This document shows positions 15,361 to 23,303 of a stretch of DNA of 32,673 bases, in pieces. The position numbers and the translations under genes were made by a program. Origin of the DNA: Oceanospirillaceae bacterium UBA2001 (GTDB lineage Bacteria > Pseudomonadota > Gammaproteobacteria > Pseudomonadales > Balneatricaceae); NCBI GenBank assembly GCA_002335115.1, contig DDCR01000190.1:1-32673 (forward strand), written 5' to 3'. The notes under the pieces are model-generated. The model had not been told where the DNA came from and did not search any database. It worked only from the letters and a program-made list of their open reading frames with translations. Position 1 is the stretch's first letter. Each line of letters starts with the position of its first letter.

Positions 15361-17211
15361 TCAATAGCCTCGAGCGGCAATGCGTTGTGCGGTCCACTCT
15401 TGATGCTTCGCTGTCACTTCCTCGCGCTCTGACACTGAAGGCACCTCGACTTCCCAGTAGGCTCCTCCAGGTGAGCAATGTAATGGGTCAGTATCAATCA
15501 CCACTACGCTCACACCCTCTTGCTGACGAGCAGAATGCAAAGCTTGCTTAAGTTCACCCACGTTAGCCACATGGTCCGCCTGAGCTCCCATCGATCGAGC
15601 GTGACCCGCAAAATCAATTTGGGCTAATCCTTTATGGTAAGTGTCTTGCAATAGGTTGTTGAAATTAGCACCACCCGTGGCCATCTGCAGGCGGTTAATG
15701 CAACTAAAGCCCCTATTATCTAACACCACAATAGTTAACTTTAAGCCCATGCTAACAGCCGTTGCTATATCTGAGTTCATCATCATGTAAGAGCCATCGC
15801 CTACCATGACCACGACGTCACGCTCTGGACATGCCAGCTTCACCCCTACACCACCGCAAATCTCATAGCCCATGCAGGAATAACCATACTCTAGGTGATA
15901 GCCACCCACCTGCTTGGCACGCCAATGCTTGTGCAGCTCTGAAGGTAAACTACCCGCTGCGGCGACCACCACTGCATTTTCATCAACATTCGCATTGACC
16001 GCTGCGACCACCTGCGCATCAGAGGGCATCACCTGCTCATCAGTGGCGGGTAAAATGCCTTCACATAACTGAGCCCAAGCACTCATTCCTGCTGTGGCCC
16101 TTTGCTGCCATTCCACGGGGGCAACATAGCCATCTAAATGGGATGACAATGCCTGCAAACCCAAACGGGCATCACTTAAAAGACCTTGCGCCCGGTATTT
16201 AATAGCATCCATGGGTTGCACATTAAGCTGAATGACCTGACCTTTGAACAAGGTGTTAGAACCTGAAATAAAGTCTTGTAAACGCGTACCGACGGCCAAT
16301 ACAACGTCTGCATTAGCTGCTAAATCATTAGCACTATCAACACCCGTCACTCCCACAGCACCTGCGTTGAGTGGGTCATTAGCCAGCATTGAAGACTTGC
16401 CCGCTTGGGTCTCGATGACTGGAATTTTATGGCGTTTAGCAAAGGCTTGGAGCTCGCTTTCGGCTAATGAATAACGCACTCCTCCACCGGCTACGATGAC
16501 GGGTTGTTTAGCGCTGAGCAAGGTTTTTACAGCTTGCTTTAGCTCATTGGCATCTGGACCCTGACGGCGTAATCGCCAAACCCGCTTTTCGAACATGTAT
16601 GCTGGGTAGTCAAATGCCAAAGACTGCACATCTTGGCAAATACTAATGGTTGCTGGACCACATAAAGCTGAATCAGTAAGCGCCACCATAGCCCTAGGCA
16701 ACGCTTGAATGAGTTGCTCAGGCCGAGTAATGCGATGAAAGTAGCGGCTTACTGGCCGCAATGTGTCGTTGACTGTGCTACTACCGTCAGCAAAATTTTC
16801 ACTTTGTTGCAGCACAGGATCTGGCTGACCTGAGGCAAATACGTCACCGGGCACCAGCAATACAGGCAAACGGTTGACGTAAGCGACTCCAGCGGCAGTC
16901 ACTAGATTAGTGGCGCCAGGGCCAATCGATGTAGTGGCTACCATCACTTGTTGACGCTGACGAGCTTTGGCAAAAGCGATCGCCGCTAAAGCCATAGATT
17001 GCTCGTTATGGCCACGATAAGTGGGAAGCTGATCTTGCACTTGGTAAAGTGCCTCACCAATTCCTGCCACGTTTCCATGGCCGAAAATAGCCCAAACACC
17101 TGCAAACAATGGCAGTTCACTACCGTCATCAAGCTCAACATGTTGGTTAATTAAAAAACGAGTCAGCGCTTGGGCAGTCGTTAATCGAACGGTTTGCGTA
17201 GTTTTTGACAT
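15361..17211 (-). CDS. iolD: 3D-(3,5/4)-trihydroxycyclohexane-1,2-dione acylhydrolase
   Basis: This 616-residue thiamine-diphosphate enzyme opens the six-membered ring of the diketo-inositol to 5-deoxy-glucuronate. The N-terminal ThDP domain carries the cofactor-activating Glu70 (YRGHNEQSMA). The central domain covers about residues 215-360. The C-terminal domain has the GDGS motif at 471-474 and Asn499 (VVLDNRGFSCINRLQ), which coordinate the magnesium-diphosphate. The length is typical of IolD. It lies between iolC and iolB, with 18 and 3 bases of spacing. It is the ring-cleaving step, and only one copy exists in the window. Confidence 0.96.
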   Translation of the reverse strand: MSKTTQTVRLTTAQALTRFLINQHVELDDGSELPLFAGVWAIFGHGNVAGIGEALYQVQDQLPTYRGHNEQSMALAAIAFAKARQRQQVMVATTSIGPGATNLVTAAGVAYVNRLPVLLVPGDVFASGQPDPVLQQSENFADGSSTVNDTLRPVSRYFHRITRPEQLIQALPRAMVALTDSALCGPATISICQDVQSLAFDYPAYMFEKRVWRLRRQGPDANELKQAVKTLLSAKQPVIVAGGGVRYSLAESELQAFAKRHKIPVIETQAGKSSMLANDPLNAGAVGVTGVDSANDLAANADVVLAVGTRLQDFISGSNTLFKGQVIQLNVQPMDAIKYRAQGLLSDARLGLQALSSHLDGYVAPVEWQQRATAGMSAWAQLCEGILPATDEQVMPSDAQVVAAVNANVDENAVVVAAAGSLPSELHKHWRAKQVGGYHLEYGYSCMGYEICGGVGVKLACPERDVVVMVGDGSYMMMNSDIATAVSMGLKLTIVVLDNRGFSCINRLQMATGGANFNNLLQDTYHKGLAQIDFAGHARSMGAQADHVANVGELKQALHSARQQEGVSVVVIDTDPLHCSPGGAYWEVEVPSVSEREEVTAKHQEWTAQRIAARGY

Positions 17212-17229
17212 AGAAAGATACTCTGTGCG

Positions 17230-19137
17230 TTACTTTTGCGCCTGGGCATTGTCCCAAGCGGCGATGATTAATCGGTAATTTGTAGCCATGAGTTTAATGG
17301 CTTGCGCATCATCAAGGTGGCCTTGCAGCCAACCTTGGGCGGCTTCAGCAAACAAAGTGCGTCCAATGGCAAATCCTTTCACCCACGGTTGCTTGGAAGC
17401 GGCGTTAAAGGCTTCGCTAATGCCTTCTATAGTGCCATTTAAACCTAAAACAATGACGCCTTGGCAATGGCTGTCATGGGCATCAATAACCTCACCCACT
17501 TGGCGCCAATAGACTGGATCTAAAGCCGGTTCAAGCTTCCACCAATCTGGTTTAACCCCTAGTTTGTAAAAGTGTTGCATGATGGGGGCCACTTGTTCAA
17601 AGGCTGGGGTATTATCATCGCGCGCAGTAATAATTTCTAACAACCACTGATGTCCTGTGAAACGGCAAGCCTTATCTAACTTTATCATTAACTCCTCATG
17701 GTGTTGACGGGTTGCTGCATCATCGTCTAGGCGATAAGGGCACAGCACCTTCACGGTTTGATTAAGAGGCCAGTCAAACAAATGCTGCACAATATCACCT
17801 TCAGCTTCTAGGCGCAGTGGAAACACACCTGAGCTTTCTATTGGCCGGCCAACCCATGCCTGAGTACTTGTGATTTGATGTAATGCTGAGCGTCCTGTTC
17901 GATCGTCCACTAACATGCCAAAACCTGAGTCATACGCTGCTTCTTGCACGGCAGCTTGCACCGCAAGCTGCTTAAACTGATCGATATGCCCTGGGGTCTT
18001 GCCTGCTGCTTGAGCCCAACTTGTGAACTGATGCCGATGATCTATGGCAAAAGCCACTAAACGCTCATGTTGGTTACGACGGTTGGTGGTGCGATGGATA
18101 TGATTGAGCACAGGGTCAAACCGCAAGGCATGATGCGCACTGCCATGTTCTAGAAAATATTCTAATTCCTGCCATGAAGGCACAGCTGGAGCACATCCAT
18201 GACGCGACACCGCAAAGGCCCCACAGGCGTTTGCGTAGGCACAGCTAGTTGGCCAATCTTCACCCCCTAGCCAGCCCCGCAACAGGCCTGACATAAAGGC
18301 GTCCCCAGCGCCCAGCACGTTGTAGACTTCCACCTTAAAACCAGGCCCTTCAGCCCCCGATACCCAGCCCTTGATATCGCCCTCAAACACCCGGCAACCC
18401 TGTGCCCCTCTTTTACACACTAAGGTCGCCATGGACATCGCTCGCACAATAGCCAAGGCCTCAAGGCTATCCTCGCAACCAGCCGCTATATGAAACTCTT
18501 CTTCTGTGCCCACAATAAGATCAATATCAGGTAAAAAAGATTGCACATGCTGGCTCACGTTGGCATCAGCGATAAAGCGGCTCTCACCATCTCCGTGGCC
18601 TGCTAAACCCCATAAATTAGGTCGGTAATCGATATCCAACACGACCTTAGTGTCATGTTTTTTGGCCAGCGCTATGGCTTTTCGACTCGCTGCAGCCACG
18701 GTTGGCGTACTCAAATGAGTACCTGAAAGGAGCAAAGCACGGCTTGAAGCGATCAGATTTTCATCAATGTCTGCTTCACACAAGGCCATATCGGCACAAT
18801 CTTCTCGGTAAAAAATAAGTGGGAACTGGTCTTCGTCCTGAATGCCTAAAATAACCAAGGCTGATAAACGTTCAGGGTCAGTCTTTATGCCTTGAACATC
18901 CACCCCCTCGGCCTGCATGGTTTCTCGGATGAAACGCCCCATATGCTCATCACCAACGCGGGTAATCATGCCTGACTTAAGTCCGAGTCTAGCGGTGCCT
19001 ATGGCAGTATTAGCTGGGCTGCCTCCCACATACTTGGCAAAGCTACCCATGTTTTCTAAGCGCCCACCCACTTGCTGGCCATAAAGGTCAACACTAGAGC
19101 GGCCAAAGCACACTAAATCCAAACTTTTATGTTCCAT
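17230..19137 (-). CDS. iolC: 5-Dehydro-2-deoxygluconokinase fused to DUF2090 (putative aldolase domain)
   Basis: This 635-residue fusion starts at ATG 19137; an in-frame TTG at 19149 adds only four residues. Residues ~1-330 are a PfkB-family kinase with substrate-loop GG, DIDYRPNLW (~168-176), EEEF and the GAGDAF catalytic motif (276-281); it phosphorylates 5-dehydro-2-deoxygluconate. Residues ~335-635 form a DUF2090 domain, which in such fusions is annotated as 5-dehydro-2-deoxyphosphogluconate aldolase, giving malonate semialdehyde and dihydroxyacetone phosphate. The fusion would therefore complete the lower pathway alone, yet a separate class II aldolase and a second IolC-like kinase are encoded at 25514-28207. 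It is first after the RpiR regulator. Its ribosome-binding site is poor, and a possible operator lies just upstream. Confidence 0.9.
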   Translation of the reverse strand: MEHKSLDLVCFGRSSVDLYGQQVGGRLENMGSFAKYVGGSPANTAIGTARLGLKSGMITRVGDEHMGRFIRETMQAEGVDVQGIKTDPERLSALVILGIQDEDQFPLIFYREDCADMALCEADIDENLIASSRALLLSGTHLSTPTVAAASRKAIALAKKHDTKVVLDIDYRPNLWGLAGHGDGESRFIADANVSQHVQSFLPDIDLIVGTEEEFHIAAGCEDSLEALAIVRAMSMATLVCKRGAQGCRVFEGDIKGWVSGAEGPGFKVEVYNVLGAGDAFMSGLLRGWLGGEDWPTSCAYANACGAFAVSRHGCAPAVPSWQELEYFLEHGSAHHALRFDPVLNHIHRTTNRRNQHERLVAFAIDHRHQFTSWAQAAGKTPGHIDQFKQLAVQAAVQEAAYDSGFGMLVDDRTGRSALHQITSTQAWVGRPIESSGVFPLRLEAEGDIVQHLFDWPLNQTVKVLCPYRLDDDAATRQHHEELMIKLDKACRFTGHQWLLEIITARDDNTPAFEQVAPIMQHFYKLGVKPDWWKLEPALDPVYWRQVGEVIDAHDSHCQGVIVLGLNGTIEGISEAFNAASKQPWVKGFAIGRTLFAEAAQGWLQGHLDDAQAIKLMATNYRLIIAAWDNAQAQK

Positions 19138-19150
19138 ATATAAACCCAAA

Positions 19151-19165
19151 GGAAATATTCATTCC
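19151..19165. promoter_or_regulatory. GGAA-N7-TTCC inverted repeat upstream of iolC, candidate RpiR operator
   Basis: GGAAATATTCATTCC lies between the RpiR gene and iolC, 14 bases before the iolC ATG. It resembles the GGAA-N6-TTCC motif that I recall for the RpiR-type IolR of Sinorhizobium, with one extra central base. A related sequence, GGAATATTTATTTC, occurs at 20242-20255. Confidence 0.4.
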
Positions 19166-19185
19166 AAATAAACAGTGAAGAAGTA

Positions 19186-20034
19186 TTAAGCGTTTAACTT
19201 TTCATCTAACTCAGCACGCACTCTTCCTGTTTCTACAGCCAAGCATAAGGCTAGGCACATGGTGGCTGACAGTCCACGAAAGCCACTGACTTCTTCTTCT
19301 AAAACTTCTAAATGATAATCATCAGCCCTAGCTATTGGACTCAGTGTTGAATCTGTTAACGCCACAACCTTAGTCTTATTGAGCAAACAAATATCGACTA
19401 ACTCTCGAGTATTCGCAGTATAGGGACTAAAACTAATAGCCAGTAATACATCATCAGTTTTCAGCATGCGGGCTTTGTCTGCCATACTGTGGTGCATGCC
19501 TGATAAAATCACTGACTGAACCCCTAACTTGACCAACGTATAATGCAAGTAGGTGACTACAGGTTCGGCTCTGCCTTGACCCGCTATATACACCATACGT
19601 GCCTGAGCCAGCTGTTCACTGGCTCTTAACAAAGCACTTTCAGCCACATTTTGCTCTAAGCGGGCAATGGATTCAGCAGCCGCTTGGGTAAATTGTGATA
19701 ATACCGTTTGCTCCCGCCCAGCGGAGCGTTGCATTGAATTGAGTCGTTCCGCGTAAGGTTGTGGCATGTGTCGCATACTTTCCTGAAACACGGTCTGCAT
19801 GTCAGAAAAACCTTGATAACCTATCGACTTTGCAAAGCGCACCATAGCTGATGGTGTCACTCCCACCTGGTCACTAATTGATGCCACCGTATTGAGGGCG
19901 ATCACTTCAGGATTGTGCATGGCAAACACGGCAACGCTCTGTAAACGTTTGGGCAAATCTTGATAGTGATCTTGCAGCCAAGGCTTCAATTCACTAAATA
20001 CACGAGGCGGCGCCACTTGAATAACTTTTGTCAT
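19186..20034 (-). CDS. RpiR-family transcriptional regulator (probable inositol-catabolism regulator)
   Basis: This 282-residue protein has an N-terminal RpiR helix-turn-helix (SISDQVGVTPSAMVRFAKSIGYQGFSDMQ, in parts, residues ~50-85) and a C-terminal SIS sugar-phosphate-binding domain (VYIAGQGRAEPVVTYLHYTL, VLLAISFSPYTANTRELVD). In alphaproteobacteria RpiR-type IolR represses iol genes and is relieved by a phosphorylated intermediate. Its place as first gene of the iol operon and next to the divergent ABC operon suggests the same job here. It would probably sense 5-dehydro-2-deoxygluconate-6-phosphate, by inference. The ATG at 20034 is the only good start. Confidence 0.9.
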   Translation of the reverse strand: MTKVIQVAPPRVFSELKPWLQDHYQDLPKRLQSVAVFAMHNPEVIALNTVASISDQVGVTPSAMVRFAKSIGYQGFSDMQTVFQESMRHMPQPYAERLNSMQRSAGREQTVLSQFTQAAAESIARLEQNVAESALLRASEQLAQARMVYIAGQGRAEPVVTYLHYTLVKLGVQSVILSGMHHSMADKARMLKTDDVLLAISFSPYTANTRELVDICLLNKTKVVALTDSTLSPIARADDYHLEVLEEEVSGFRGLSATMCLALCLAVETGRVRAELDEKLNA

Positions 20035-20241
20035 AATTTAATCCGACAACCTATTGTTACGTTTCGCATGGACAACACGGCCTAACCCTGATGGGGTTGA
20101 AATTATGGCTGTCCAAGAGTGATTAAAACAACATGCCAAATTTATCAAGACTTTAGGGAACGATGGCGATAGGCAAGTCGTTATTCATCACTAAAGATCC
20201 ATACGGTAATCGAGCGATTATACGTAAATCAAATTGCTTAT

Positions 20242-20255
20242 GGAATATTTATTTC
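20242..20255. promoter_or_regulatory. Candidate RpiR operator (GGAA-N6-TTTC)
   Basis: GGAATATTTATTTC differs at one position from the recalled Sinorhizobium IolR motif GGAA-N6-TTCC. It shares the GAA-N7-TTC core with the repeat at 19151-19165. It lies in the AT-rich centre of the divergent region, where a repressor could control the ABC operon. Confidence 0.4.
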
Positions 20256-20321
20256 AAAAATAAAATTGTTGAAATTTATTTTTTAAAATGTTACAAATTG
20301 TCCCTTCTCAAATATGTTAAT

Positions 20322-20344
20322 GTGGGTTCAGTTTTACAACCCAC
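20322..20344. repeat. Hairpin 1 of the ABC-operon leader
   Basis: GTGGGTT at 20322-20328 and AACCCAC at 20338-20344 form a perfect seven-pair stem around a nine-base loop. No T run follows directly. It is the first of four inverted repeats in 150 bases before the binding-protein gene. Confidence 0.6.
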
Positions 20345-20374
20345 TGTAAATATTTGTTAGAACAGGATTTAACC

Positions 20375-20390
20375 TAAGGCGATCGCCTTA
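20375..20390. repeat. 16-base perfect palindrome TAAGGCGATCGCCTTA
   Basis: TAAGGCGATCGCCTTA is fully self-complementary and contains the octamer GCGATCGC. Because it has no loop it is better suited to be a dimeric protein-binding site than a stable RNA hairpin. It could be the main operator of the rightward ABC operon. Confidence 0.6.
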
Positions 20391-20419
20391 AGTTATTCAA
20401 GTAGTAATGTCGAGCAACC

Positions 20420-20433
20420 GCGGAATACTCCGC
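20420..20433. repeat. Hairpin 3 of the ABC-operon leader (GCGGA-ATAC-TCCGC)
   Basis: A perfect five-pair GC-rich inverted repeat with a four-base loop, 48 bases before the binding-protein ATG. Confidence 0.55.
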
Positions 20434-20442
20434 ATAACAAAA

Positions 20443-20470
20443 CTAAAAATTAGCTTAGCTAAGTTTTTAG
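20443..20470 (+). promoter_or_regulatory. Hairpin abutting the ribosome-binding site of the binding-protein gene
   Basis: CTAAAAA at 20443-20449 pairs with TTTTTAG at 20464-20470, and TTAGC at 20450-20454 pairs with GCTAA at 20458-20462. Only G20463 is bulged and the loop has three bases, giving a 12-pair stem. The stem runs directly into the AGGGGG ribosome-binding site (from about 20469), so it could set translation efficiency or protect the 5' end. Confidence 0.55.
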
Positions 20471-20480
20471 GGGGAAAATA

Positions 20481-21413
20481 ATGAAAAAAATTAATTTGTT
20501 TGCAGCCACGGCTTTATCTGTGGTTATGGCTACTGGCGCAAATGCGGCAACCATTGGATATTTAAGCTCTAACTTTGACGACAACTTTCTAACCTTGATG
20601 CGTGAAGCTGCTAAAGTTCACACTGAGGAAAGAGGTCATACTTTTCAAATAGAAGATGCTCGTGAAGATGTGGGTACCCAACTTAGTCAAGTACAAAATT
20701 TCATCGCCTCTGGTGTGGATGCGTTGGTAGTCACAGCGGTAAGTGCTGCGGCAACTCCACAGATGACTAAAATGGCGAATGCAGCAGGCATTCCTATTGT
20801 TTATGTTAACCGCATGCCATCTGACTCTGCTAGCTTAGGCGGCACAAGTACTTTTGTTGGTTCTAATGAAACTTGGTCTGGCACCTTGGCAGCCTTTGAA
20901 TTATGTAACTTAGCGGGCGGTACTGGAACTGCGGTAATGCTGCAAGGTATCTTGTCAAACGAAGCGGCTGTTACGCGTTCTAAAGACTTCGAAGAAGTTT
21001 TGGGACTATCTATGTGTAATGGCATTAAGCTAGAAGCTGTAGAAGTAGGTAGCTGGCAGCGTTCGAAGGGCAACGACATTGTATCTAACTGGTTGAGTTC
21101 TGGTATGAAGATCGATATTGTCTTTGCCAACAATGACGAAATGGGCCTAGGTGCAGTTCAAGCCTTCAAAAATGCTGGAATCAGCATGGATGATGTACTT
21201 ATTGGCAGTGTAGACGCAACGGCAGACGCTCTAGCATCAATGAAAGCAGGCGACTTGGATGTTACCGTATTCCAAAATGCTGCGGGCCAGGCAACGGGTG
21301 GTATTGACGCTGCCATTGCTGCGATTAATGGTGAGTCACTACCTAATTCGGTCACTATTCCGTTTGAGCTAGTTACTCCTTCTAACATGGCAGAGTACAT
21401 GGGCGCTAACTAA
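20481..21413 (+). CDS. Sugar/cyclitol ABC transporter periplasmic binding protein (CUT2 type)
   Basis: This 310-residue protein has a signal peptide at residues 1-22 (MKKINLFAATALSVVMATGANA), followed by ATIGYLSSNFDDNFLTLMREAA, typical of the ribose/galactose-binding (periplasmic_binding_4) family. Other family marks are QVQNFIASGVDALVV, AGIPIVYVNR, the hinge segment FANNDEMGLGAVQAF and DATADALASMKAGDLDVTVFQNAAGQA, written here in parts. It delivers substrate to the ATPase and the two permeases encoded downstream. Position between two inositol-type operons points to myo-inositol or a related cyclitol. It has a strong AGGGGG ribosome-binding site and is followed by an intercistronic hairpin that should favour its own expression. 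Confidence 0.93.
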   Translation: MKKINLFAATALSVVMATGANAATIGYLSSNFDDNFLTLMREAAKVHTEERGHTFQIEDAREDVGTQLSQVQNFIASGVDALVVTAVSAAATPQMTKMANAAGIPIVYVNRMPSDSASLGGTSTFVGSNETWSGTLAAFELCNLAGGTGTAVMLQGILSNEAAVTRSKDFEEVLGLSMCNGIKLEAVEVGSWQRSKGNDIVSNWLSSGMKIDIVFANNDEMGLGAVQAFKNAGISMDDVLIGSVDATADALASMKAGDLDVTVFQNAAGQATGGIDAAIAAINGESLPNSVTIPFELVTPSNMAEYMGAN

Positions 21414-21435
21414 ACACTAACGCCTTAGTCATCAA

Positions 21436-21466
21436 AAAAACCTCTGGATATCCTCCGGAGGTTTTT
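21436..21466 (+). terminator. Intercistronic terminator/attenuator after the binding-protein gene
   Basis: AAAAACCTCTGGA pairs with TCCGGAGGTTTTT (13 pairs, one G-U) around a five-base loop. The stem ends in a T run. It lies between the binding protein and the ATPase gene of the same operon, so partial termination would give more binding protein than membrane components. Confidence 0.75.
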
Positions 21467-21511
21467 AGTTACAACGTTAATTTTTAGCTTTCAGTGCATA
21501 CAGAGAACCTT

Positions 21512-22294
21512 ATGAACAATTCAGACGACATCATTCTTCGCACCGAAAATCTTACCAAACGCTATGGAGGGGTGCATGCATTAGAAGACGCCAATTTCAC
21601 TCTCAAAAAAGGTGAACATGTAGCTATAGTAGGAGACAACGGTGCAGGAAAGTCTACCTTCGTGCGCCAAATTACTGGAGTAGAACAACCCACTTCAGGT
21701 GATATCTTTTTTCAGGGCAAACGCGTTGAATTCAACTCTCCCTTAGAAGCTCGGGAAGCAGGCATTGAATCAGTGTTTCAAGATTTAGCCTTATGTAACG
21801 ATTTAGACGTGCCTTCTAACCTTTTTCTAGGTCGTGAAGAGTTACTCTTCAAGTTTGGCCCATTTAGCATACTCGATGAAAAGAAAATGATGGAGAAGGC
21901 CAAAGCAGTATTAGAACGAACTGCCATCAAAATCCCAAATTTAAGTAACCATGTGGGCGATATGTCCGGTGGTCAACGCCAGTGTGTAGCCATCAGTCGC
22001 TCCGCCAGTTTTGCCTCTAAACTCATTATTATGGACGAACCCACTGCAGCCCTTGGCGTGCAAGAAACCACACAAGTGGAAAACATTATTCGTGGCTTAA
22101 AGGAGCAAGAAGTTCCTCTTATATTGATCAGCCATAACCTCCGCCAGGTATTTAACTTAGTTGATAAAATCTGGGTATTTCGTCGTGGACGCATCGTGGG
22201 CGAGGTCATTGCTTCTGAAACCGATGGCAATGAAATTGTGTCTATGATAACCGGCATGCAGGGCGGTGTTCACGAAAAAGCCAGCTACATTTAA
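21512..22294 (+). CDS. Sugar ABC transporter ATP-binding protein (single nucleotide-binding domain)
   Basis: This 260-residue ATPase has Walker A GDNGAGKST (41-49), the signature SGGQRQ (152-157), Walker B LIIMDEP (171-177) and the switch His in LILISHNL. CUT2 sugar systems commonly use a double-domain ATPase of about 500 residues (RbsA, MglA). This one has a single domain, as in FrcA-like systems, so two copies would form the dimer. I use ATG 21512 with an AGAGAA ribosome-binding site; an in-frame GTG at 21494 adds six residues. It is followed at 9 bases by the first permease. Confidence 0.92.
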   Translation: MNNSDDIILRTENLTKRYGGVHALEDANFTLKKGEHVAIVGDNGAGKSTFVRQITGVEQPTSGDIFFQGKRVEFNSPLEAREAGIESVFQDLALCNDLDVPSNLFLGREELLFKFGPFSILDEKKMMEKAKAVLERTAIKIPNLSNHVGDMSGGQRQCVAISRSASFASKLIIMDEPTAALGVQETTQVENIIRGLKEQEVPLILISHNLRQVFNLVDKIWVFRRGRIVGEVIASETDGNEIVSMITGMQGGVHEKASYI

Positions 22295-22303
22295 GAGGTC
22301 ATC

Positions 22304-23290
22304 ATGTTTAAGCGAGAAAACCTCCCCGCAGAGGCCAGCATTTTTGCTGTTTTTATTGGTATCGCGGTATTATTTGAAGTGCTTGGTTGGGTATTCGTAG
22401 GTAAAAGCTTTTTAGGCAATCCCCAACGTTTAGAGATTATTATTTTACAAGTTTGTATTTTTGGCATTATTGCAGTTGGTGTAACCCAAGTCATTATCAC
22501 CTCGGGCATAGATCTGTCAGGGGGTGCAGTGCTTGCATTATCCGCCATGGTGGCTGCTAGCTTAGCCCAATCAGCAGACGCTTTTGCCCCCATATTTCCA
22601 CAGTTTTTAGGTTTACCCATTATTATTCCAATTACCATTGGCCTGTTAGTGGGTGCGACTTGCGGCTGGATTAATGGTGCCATTACCGCTTATACCGGTA
22701 TCCCCTCCTTTATTGCTACCTTAGGAATGTTGGTGACTGCCCGTGCGGTGGCGGTCATCTATACGGAAGGTCAACCTGTTTTTTCATTGTCTGAATCTTT
22801 TACATCCATCGGCTCAGGAGCATGGCCTGTATTGATATTCTTTACGGTCGCCGTAATATTTCACCTCGTATTGAAGCACACTGTATATGGCAAACACACC
22901 TATGCCATAGGCTCTAACGAAAAGGCTGCAAGAGTGGCGGGTATAAACGTACGACGTCATAAAATTATGGTGTACACCATTGCTGGATCCCTCTCTGGCC
23001 TCGCTGGAGTGGTGATGTGCGCGCGGGCCACCATCGGTCAGTCTGGCATGGGGACCATGTATGAATTAGATGCTATTTCGGCTGTGGTTATTGGTGGCAC
23101 CTCATTATTTGGTGGCCGTGGACGCATTTCTGGCACTGTTATCGGGGTTTGTATTTTGGGTGTTATTACTTCTGGTTTCACCTTCTTACGCATCGATTTC
23201 TATTATCAAGAAATTGTGAAAGGTATGATTATCGTTGGTGCAGTAATGCTTGATCAACGCCGCCAAGCTCAACAACGTTTGCGCGCATAA
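22304..23290 (+). CDS. Sugar ABC transporter permease 1 (BPD_transp_2 family)
   Basis: This 328-residue inner-membrane protein has about eight to ten hydrophobic helices. The CUT2 landmarks are GVTQVIITSGIDLSGGAVLAL (in parts), GIPSFIATLGMLVTARA, TYAIGSNEKAARVAGINV, the ATPase coupling helix region, and ELDAISAVVIGGTSLFGGRGRI. It is a clear paralogue of the next gene, which suggests a tandem duplication and a heterodimeric channel. The ATG has an AAGAGGTC ribosome-binding site. Confidence 0.92.
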   Translation: MFKRENLPAEASIFAVFIGIAVLFEVLGWVFVGKSFLGNPQRLEIIILQVCIFGIIAVGVTQVIITSGIDLSGGAVLALSAMVAASLAQSADAFAPIFPQFLGLPIIIPITIGLLVGATCGWINGAITAYTGIPSFIATLGMLVTARAVAVIYTEGQPVFSLSESFTSIGSGAWPVLIFFTVAVIFHLVLKHTVYGKHTYAIGSNEKAARVAGINVRRHKIMVYTIAGSLSGLAGVVMCARATIGQSGMGTMYELDAISAVVIGGTSLFGGRGRISGTVIGVCILGVITSGFTFLRIDFYYQEIVKGMIIVGAVMLDQRRQAQQRLRA

Positions 23291-23303
23291 CAAGGACATT
23301 ACC

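Larger units (their letters stand above)
20035..20480. promoter_or_regulatory. 446-base divergent control region and structured leader
   Basis: No convincing gene lies here; a 65-codon frame at 20163-20360 has no recognisable protein features. The left part should hold the promoter of the leftward regulator-iol operon, and the AT-rich middle (20220-20310) the rightward promoter, although no clean -35/-10 pair stands out. The right part, 20322-20470, holds four inverted repeats listed separately. A candidate RpiR site GGAA-TATTTA-TTTC is at 20242-20255. Confidence 0.7.

Noticed and set aside
20163..20360. 65-codon open frame in the divergent control region
   Set aside because: No recognisable domain, no convincing ribosome-binding site, AT-driven composition, and it overlaps candidate operators and a perfect hairpin; more likely non-coding.
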